A stretch of 62,000 nucleotides of DNA from Symbiodinium natans (taxonomy: Eukaryota; Sar; Dinophyceae; Suessiales; Symbiodiniaceae), in contig CAJNDS010002674.1 in the NCBI GenBank assembly GCA_905221605.1, forward strand, positions 1-62,000, in the 5' to 3' direction. Shown here in pieces: positions 55,731 to 62,000 of this stretch. Under the pieces are notes generated by a model. The model did no database searches and was not told the origin of the DNA. It saw only the letters and a list, made by a program, of their open reading frames with translations. Positions within the stretch are counted from its first letter, which is position 1. Each line of letters starts with the position of its first letter. The position numbers were made by a program, and so were the translations under genes.

Positions 55731-55845
55731 CCATGTCCCTTTTCGAACATCCTGAATGACGGCCAAACGACCGAGACGTCCGGCATCACCGCCGGGCAGC
55801 TGGCCACCGTTCTGACGGCCTACACGCCACTCACCTATTTTTTTT
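55731..55845 (+). pseudogene. Short coding remnant following the capsid-like ORF
   Basis: ATG at 55731 starts MSLF; after a shift near 55745 the frame reads ILNDGQTTETSGITAGQLAT then VLTAYTPLTYFF and ends at a TAA after a run of eight T. The Thr/Gly-rich sequence looks like the beginning of another structural protein. No family recognised. Confidence 0.4.
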
Positions 55846-55849
55846 AAAG

Positions 55850-56285
55850 CGGCCCCTTTACCACATCAGCAGCACAGCGGGCCGGTCTGTTGCGACGAAG
55901 TGAGACCAAGAGCAAACTAAGCAGAGAACATCACCACGCAACGCAAACAAAGAAAGCAAACAACATGAGCTCAATCTAAGGTGAAACGTTTCCCACTCTC
56001 AGCACACGAGGAGGTCGAAGTAGACCAGTCGGTTTAGACTCGCGCAGTGCAGGGAAAGCTGCAAAATGCAGACGTAGTGCCAGAGACAAAACCACCATCC
56101 ATTCTACCCTCCATTTCAGAGGAGTCGAGGAACTGCGAAGACGGCCTCAGCCGGAACATTGACCTTGCTTCAAGGGCAGTACCCATTACTGCCACATGCG
56201 TGTTTGGCCACGTTTTGCATCCTGTTGTGAAATTCTCACAGCCGTAGAGGCGGGACCGTTATTTGGCCCCCTCCCCTTCGAGCAA
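55850..56285. other. Intergenic between capsid-like block and 477-codon ORF
   Basis: About 430 bases with A-rich sequence at 55910-55970 and no supported frame. Confidence 0.4.
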
Positions 56286-56292
56286 TATCTCG

Positions 56293-57726
56293 TCAGAAAA
56301 CTCCTCCGGTTCCGCCCCCCAAAGGTGGGGTTCCAGGAGGGACAACGGTTGTCCCTAACTCCGCCAGCTTAGTGCTCGCCGCATGCCACACTGTCTTGAT
56401 GGCTCCTTTCACTTCCTGAGCAGTCACCGTGTTTCCGTTGATGGTCAGGGGGAAACGCTTGACAGCCGCAAGCATCGCTGGATCGCCGACTTTATGATTG
56501 TAGTATAGTTTGGACCAGGCTGCATTGAAGGCCCCTTTGTTCGTGTTGTTGGAGGCAGCCAGCCCCTTGTGGGAGGCCCAATGCGCCGTGATAGCGTCGC
56601 ACCATTCCGGCTTGCCTCGGAGGGGAACCCTCCTTGTCGGGCAAGAGACGAAACTTCTCCAACGCGGACTCTTATTGGATGGAAACCTGAAGGGAACGCA
56701 CAAGTCTACTTCACGTAGCGTCGCAAGGTCAGTGGTTTCCAGCTCAGAAAAGCGCCAGTCATTAACCTGCACATCAGCCTCGTCGCTTTCTTCTTCCGTC
56801 GCGCTACTGCGCACTTCCATGGGCTGAGCTTCTTCCTCTTCTGCAGAGGGCTCGGCCGCAGCCTTGGCCACCAAACAGGCTAATGGTGGGACTTGGCGAA
56901 AGGAGACATTAGATCTGGTTTTGGCATCCGGCCATTCCAAGTTGAACGTCGCCCAGAAGTGCTCAATATCCTGGTTTGCGACACAGGCCGCCAAAGCACG
57001 CCGTACCGCACCCAAAAAGTTGAGCGGAGCCTCCGCCGGGTCAAAGGGTGATATTGTGTGTGTGCCCCAGGACCTGCCGCCCCTGCCGCGCATTGAGTTT
57101 GACTCTGACAAATGCATTGATTTTCGGGTCCTGTGCAGCCCTGGCGGCTTCGTGCTGGAACGCGCCGCTCGTGCCCACTTTTGCAGACAGGAAGGAGGAA
57201 CTTGGCCTTGGATCACCGGCCGTCCCTGCCCACCAAGTTTGAACGCTGTTTCCGGTTGTGTAGGCCTATGATAGGCTCTACCAGCAAGCAACGCACCTCC
57301 GGCTCGCGAAGGTGGCGCATGTTGATGTGTGTCGAAAGCAAGCAACAATCCTCCTAGCCAATAATCCGAATCACCGTAGCAAGCCATGGCTGGGAATTTG
57401 GCTGTCTGGACACCTGGAATGTCTGAGACAGCAAAGAAAAGATCTGCTATATACGGCGCCGCGGTCAAGAAGCCATACCCAATTATGGACTCCTGCAAGT
57501 TCTCCAAAGAAAGCTGTGGCGCATTGCACCCCAAGACCGATGGAAGGTCGAGGAGCTCACGCGGTCTTGCAACCTTGAGGCACGTCGGGAGTATGGAGTC
57601 ATAGATCTGCAGATACGACGCTGGGAAGGTGTCCGGGAGGTAAAGCAGTTGCAATCCCTCATCTAACGCTCGCCACAGCAAGGCGCTGGCAGACTTATAA
57701 GCCGGGCCCCCCTCTGTTCTACACAT
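56293..57726 (-). CDS. 477-codon ORF of unknown family, probably frame-disrupted in the middle
   Basis: The ATG at 57726 opens a frame whose first ~140 codons look like protein (LLYLPDTFPASYLQIYDSIL, SIIGYGFLTAAPYIADLFFA, CYGDSDYWLGGLLLAFDTHQ), as do the last ~230 (LNFLGAVRRALAACVANQDI, an acidic linker EPSAEEEEAQPMEV, and FNAAWSKLYYNHKVGDPAML). Between about 57320 and 57055 the listed frame is poor while the other two minus-strand frames carry better sequence in turn (REPEVRCLLVEPIIGLHNRK, then KINAFVRVKLNARQGRQVLG). So two or three small indels probably hide inside an apparently intact ORF. It is convergent with the capsid-like block, 590 bases away, and could be a gene of the same integrated element. 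No family recognised. Confidence 0.5.
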   Translation of the reverse strand: MCRTEGGPAYKSASALLWRALDEGLQLLYLPDTFPASYLQIYDSILPTCLKVARPRELLDLPSVLGCNAPQLSLENLQESIIGYGFLTAAPYIADLFFAVSDIPGVQTAKFPAMACYGDSDYWLGGLLLAFDTHQHAPPSRAGGALLAGRAYHRPTQPETAFKLGGQGRPVIQGQVPPSCLQKWARAARSSTKPPGLHRTRKSMHLSESNSMRGRGGRSWGTHTISPFDPAEAPLNFLGAVRRALAACVANQDIEHFWATFNLEWPDAKTRSNVSFRQVPPLACLVAKAAAEPSAEEEEAQPMEVRSSATEEESDEADVQVNDWRFSELETTDLATLREVDLCVPFRFPSNKSPRWRSFVSCPTRRVPLRGKPEWCDAITAHWASHKGLAASNNTNKGAFNAAWSKLYYNHKVGDPAMLAAVKRFPLTINGNTVTAQEVKGAIKTVWHAASTKLAELGTTVVPPGTPPLGGGTGGVF

Positions 57727-57729
57727 TCC

Positions 57730-58560
57730 TATGCCGCAAACTCACAAGCATTCCCGCAGGAACCGTGCTACCCAACCGCGGGCAATGTGTTGTTTTGGCC
57801 GGAACGCGAGCAATCGTGAAGAAACAGCAAACGCTGAAACACGAAGCGAGCAGCAGAAAAGCGCCCCGGATGTGTAAGCCTGTCTTTGACACGCTTCCAT
57901 CCTGTTGAAAAACAATGGATGCCCAAAACGCTTGGAAGCAATGCTATGAGCGTCGTATCTGCGACAATGCATTCAAGGGAAAGGCGGGTGGGTGAGAAAT
58001 TTCTCAGCTCTTATCTCGTCAATGGACCGGCATCGAGATGAGAATGTATCGGTCATCAAATGAATATAAGATCAGAACCAAATTCAAAAGAGATCTTGCG
58101 CATTCAGTGCAGCGTTCAGGATTCAGACACTCTTCTTTTTGTCCAAGTGGGGTCAAACACGACTGTGGCTTTGGCATCCTTGTGGCTGAGTTGGTCTCAG
58201 CACCTCACTGAAACGAGCCGAAGTCTGAGCACTCCCCCGGCCACTACTGCGCTCACAGGTTCGGCCTAAGTGAGTCGGCCTGGAACAGGACAAAGGTGAG
58301 TCAGAGTCGCTCACGTCAAGAGGCTCGCTGGCTCGGGTGTTCAAGTATCTATTCGCAGCCCGACGCGCAAGAGCAAAAGCCTGCGTCCGAACGGGCCTGC
58401 GTTGCAGCTCAGCCGCGCTGTCTGCTTTAGATACTAACTCGCGCATTGTACTCACACATGTTCCAATTGCACACACCCTGACCCCGCAGCAATTTTGTTA
58501 CGGTATTCGGTTGCTACCTTTGTGCGGAACCCTTCTTGCCTCCCTCTGTGCCCCAACGTG
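57730..58560. other. Unassigned region
   Basis: No supported gene. Frames of 60-107 codons on both strands lack motifs. Confidence 0.3.
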
Positions 58561-58570
58561 CTGAGGTATC

Positions 58571-59086
58571 ATGGCTCACCGCTCTCGACTGGACGACCCC
58601 GCTGTGCTGGAGACCCTAGTTCAGCAGTATTCGGCCCCTGCTACCCTGCTGGGCACCGGCGCCTGAGTCCGCTGCCATCCCCGACAGGCCCGCCTTCCGT
58701 GGCCGCCCGCTGAGTTTGCGAACTGCGTGCCGACTTCACTGCCGCATACCCAGAGGAGCCTCTTAACCCCGCTACCACGCCATGCTTGGCTCTTCCCCCT
58801 GACTTCCTGGGCGTCAGCACGCGTCGAACCCGCAGTCCGCAGGCCTCTCCACACTGGAGCGGATCGGTCCGTCTGGCTTGCAGCACAAGTTAGTCCGGGA
58901 TCACGGCTGAAGCCAAGAGGACTCATACCCTGCCCGCGCAGCGCTTTGTAACCAGCAGCGGCAGACCGATCACCGATTCCGCTTTGTCCGCACGGATGAC
59001 CGCCGCAAGCCTGCAGCAAAGGGCAAGGCCAAAGGTAAAGGCAAAACCCACAACGACTCGCCCACTCAGGTGTTTGACGCATCCTA
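58571..59086 (+). pseudogene. Broken small ORF, Lys/Gly-rich C-terminus
   Basis: ATG at 58571 opens AHRSRLDDPAVLETLVQQYS and stops after 31 codons. Coding-like pieces continue in other frames (ESAAIPDRPAFRGRPLS near 58665, STLERIGPSGLQHKLVRDHG near 58850). The last frame reads QQRQTDHRFRFVRTDDRRKP, KGKAKGKGK and ends FDAS with a TAG at 59084-59086. The pattern is one former basic protein with several indels, like the capsid-like block. Function unknown; the basic tail suggests nucleic-acid binding. Confidence 0.4.
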
Positions 59087-59089
59087 GTT

Positions 59090-61400
59090 GAAGAAAATCA
59101 ACAAGCGGAAAGTCTGCAAGCGCAAAGTGCACGAACCCAATTGCACTGCCCTGGAGTACCGCTCTGGAGCACCAGTCCGGCACATTGACTGTCCGTGGAA
59201 AGCGTATCTTCCAAGACCGACCAAGAAAATAATTGGAATCCGTCTTCCGCCTTCTTTTCTGGCCGCGCTCTAGCCTTCTAAGCCCTGTCGCAGTCTGCCA
59301 CTGTCTCTGTCTGCGTCTCTTCCGGCAGCCTGTTCTAATGGAATCCTGCGTGCACAGCAACTGGCTTCTGTTGCACCAACCATGGCATGTCCAACTGCAG
59401 ACCAGTAGATTTCTGAACTTCGAAAACGTTGAAAAAAACCTTAAAATCAACACTTGAGCGTGTTTCTGGTTTCAACTGTACTGCTCTAGGAACAGAAATC
59501 AACTGCAGGACGAGACAAGTTCAACAGTGGTGCGCGCAACGCCCAAGCCAAACCACTTAAAAATTGCAAAGTGTATTTCCAGAATGTGAAATAAGTGGAG
59601 CGAAGTAAGCGAAACACCAGTAATTCAACAAATTTAACTTGGATCGGTTTCTTCCAAGCAGGTTGCGCGCGTGGAATTCTTACTTTTTATGGAGAGGAGA
59701 CACATTGCTCGAAGTCCTGTGATCACAAGCGCTGGTTGCCAGGTTTTCTTGGCTTGGACCTGGGCGGCTTCTGGAAGCGGTTAGGCCAGAGGAGCTGTAG
59801 GAGGCTCATGAGTTGGCCCTGTCCGCTTACTGGAAGGCTTGGCACAGGGCGATCTGGACGCATCTCTGGTATTAGGGAAGTTCAAACAGGCTCTTTCGAG
59901 ATGGCATGGGTTAAACCCCCACACTTTGAACACAATTGCACTTCGATGACCCTCATTGACCATGACATGGGAGTGATGCCATGTCCACGTTGGGAAGGGG
60001 GTGCTGTCTGGGTGTTCTTGCAGTGGTTTTGAATCTTGCGGTTGAAGGTTTGTTTGATGTCAACCTGCTGAAATCTACAGGCCGCAAGTTCACTTATTTG
60101 CAGATTGTTCACGGTGTCCCTGGTAAGCACGAAAGTGTGCCCTTTGGTGTTGAGGGTATTCTGCCGCTTTGAAAATCTGCGCTGCAAAATGCTGGAACGT
60201 TCTGCTGTGTGTTTTTTAAGTTGGACCCATTGCGCGGCTCCGCCTTGGACCTGTCCAATGGCTTTAGGCAACTGGAGATACATTGCTGTCACGCGCGTAA
60301 AGAGAGCCATCCGGCTAACAGGTGTTCCAAAATAACTTGTGGAACCAAAACAAGTGGACAAGCGGAAGTTAGAGCTGCAACGCAGGGGTTTGACCAGAAA
60401 AAACTGACTTGTCGGCATCTACGTTGTGGCAGCACGCTGCAACGGACACCAAACGGTGCAAAGAGGCAGATCCAGGCCATGACTTCCGGATCCAACCATA
60501 AAAGGCTTAACACGGAATTTTTGAGAAAAATAAGGCCCCCTTGACTGGCAACCAAATCGGCAAGTTTGAGCAGCTGGAATCACGCAAATCCGCTTGTTGG
60601 CGCGGATTAAGGTTGGGCAAACCAGTTGGAAAAACCAAACCTCCAAAGCGCAGAGCGTAAAGGCATGCATACACAACATCCTTCCGCACTGTGCGCACCT
60701 TTTTGTTTGTGCAGAACACCCATTCAGCACTTGCCTGTTTAAGACGAAGCCGGCTGCTCGTTCCAAGACGACTGAGACATTCCAGAGTGTTACGATGCCG
60801 TCTTTGCAGGACGTTTGCGCATTATGGCCGCTTGAAGAAATGATTTTTCTGGCCATTTGCAATGGACATCGAGAAGGCACACAAGACAACACGAATACAT
60901 CCAGACAAATGGGGTCTCAATATGTGCAGCTGGCATCCATCTATTTATGCTTCCCTTTTGGCGCAGCGTTTCAGCACACCCACTGCAAATTACGCCCTGG
61001 ACAGCCGTTCCGCATCTTTCTAACCGCCACTGTAAGTCCGCTTTCAAATTGAAAAAAAAAGAAAGACAGTGGGGCACATGCACAACTGTGGAACCAGAGG
61101 ATTGGTTCGGAAGGTGTATTTGTGGCAACAGATAGAACTGTTAACCACTGAACGCGGTGGACAAGATTTGGAAAGGACAAGGCCTTATTTTCCAAACAAA
61201 AATGTTTCAAATGTGTGAAAACATTTCCCGGCCAAAGATACAGGACAATCCATCGATGCCATGCTTGTTCATTTGTGTCCCATGCACAGCGATGCATTCA
61301 CATGCACAGACTGCAATGACGTGCACCCTCACGCTAACAAGACTGAAGCTTATGCACAGGTATCTTTTCCAAGGAAGGGGATTTGCCATGTCTGCTTCCA
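59090..61400. other. Unassigned region
   Basis: Plus-strand frames of 111-152 codons and minus-strand frames up to 178 codons overlap without recognisable motifs. The AAAATAAGGCC-containing stretch at 60527-60540 recurs inverted at 61180-61195, hinting at a related repeat unit. No RNA gene seen. Confidence 0.3.
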
Positions 61401-61413
61401 TCCGGGATCTGTC

Positions 61414-61475
61414 CTCTGCAGGTGTGTGAGAAACGAAATCTCCCCTCTGCAGGTGTGTGAGAAACGAAATCTCCC
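61414..61475. repeat. 31-bp tandem duplication
   Basis: CTCTGCAGGTGTGTGAGAAA and the next 11 bases (CGAAATCTCCC) occur twice in direct succession, starting at 61414 and 61445, without visible difference. Confidence 0.92.
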
Positions 61476-61561
61476 GAACGTCGGCTAACTCACTTCCCCT
61501 CACAGGTCCGACCTAGGTGTGACGGCCTGAACAGAATATTCATCAGGTTCATAACGACAGG

Positions 61562-61807
61562 TCAAGAAGTTTCTGGCTGTCGCTGAGAGCTTGACGAAGC
61601 GGCTTCATCCGGTTGCTCCAAGGCAGGTTCAGGGTTCACAAACTGCCACTGAGGCTGAAGAGCTGCAGCAGCTTCTCTTTGCTGCATCTCACGGTCCGCC
61701 ATGAGATCGTCCAATACCTCAGCCACCTTCACGAGGGAATCCATGTTCAAAGCGTGAAGCCACACTCGAAATTCGTCTAGCTGAGCTCGTGTCAACGACC
61801 GCGCCAT
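61562..61807 (-). CDS. Small 81-residue ORF, helical, unknown
   Basis: ATG at 61807 gives ARSLTRAQLDEFRVWLHALN, MDSLVKVAEVLDDLMADREM and a Ser/Gln/Pro-rich tail ending QPETS before a stop at 61562. The amphipathic helix and acidic character look like a real N-terminal domain. It may be the first exon of a longer gene or an ORF1-type retroelement protein. The open frame extends upstream of this ATG to 61888 with less protein-like sequence. Confidence 0.45.
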   Translation of the reverse strand: MARSLTRAQLDEFRVWLHALNMDSLVKVAEVLDDLMADREMQQREAAAALQPQWQFVNPEPALEQPDEAASSSSQRQPETS

Positions 61808-62000
61808 GAAGAGTGCTGAAAAAGGCAAAGTGGTGAGAAAAGCAATTCTCGAGCCACACAAAGTAAGGCTCGCGCTGATCCTGTGCACACAGAGTCATTT
61901 CCTGACATAGTTGCAAAATCTCCGTCGTCAACTGTTCCTGTGGTCGCCTCTACAAGGTACGATATCCACAACCGGCACATTGGTTACCACATCCTAACTG

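Overview
The window reads as nuclear DNA of a dinoflagellate, probably close to Symbiodiniaceae. This rests on sequence features, not a database match. Hand-joined exons restore known domains only if introns may start with GC or GA as well as GT and end in AG, mostly before a G. Introns are short and frequent (commonly 60-120 bp), simple-sequence arrays are long and numerous, and every host gene I could support lies on the minus strand. Unidirectional gene order and GT/GC/GA donors are established dinoflagellate traits. No rRNA, tRNA, CRISPR array or bacterial operon is visible.

Layout. 1-5 kb: a minus-strand cyclic-nucleotide-binding-domain gene, six exons resolved, ends open. 7-8.6 kb: strong but unidentified minus-strand exons. 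14-15 kb: large GTA and GTC arrays. 19.46-22.78 kb: an AT-rich 3.3-kb element with ~160-bp terminal inverted repeats, a TA on each side, decayed coding pieces and an internal repeat array. 24.3-26 kb: an unidentified minus-strand gene whose coding segments are separated by very short or stop-containing intervals. 27.8-31.3 kb: SET-domain and TPR exons, possibly one gene. 32.5-34.3 kb: an uninterrupted FIST-domain ORF. 35-44.7 kb: scattered minus-strand exons and large CA, CAGACA and CCACAC arrays. 45.25-46.97 kb: a two-exon FYVE-finger gene whose start lies next to a CA array. 48.4-49.2 kb: a four-exon gene of unknown family.

From 49.5 kb rightwards the window is mostly mobile or virus-derived. 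It holds opposed LINE C-terminal fragments, a LINE 5' part (zinc finger, repeated Cys-rich motifs, apurinic-endonuclease-like domain), and a GC-rich block with a capsid-like coding sequence split over at least six frame segments. A 477-codon ORF of unknown family and a broken Lys/Gly-rich ORF follow.

The host genes suggest ordinary signalling and regulatory roles: cyclic-nucleotide sensing, lysine methylation, TPR scaffolding, phosphoinositide-dependent membrane targeting and FIST small-ligand sensing. They do not form a pathway. The most interesting parts are the AT-rich TIR element and the capsid-like block, possibly remnants of two different integrated DNA-virus lineages. Exon borders were called by eye and need transcript confirmation.
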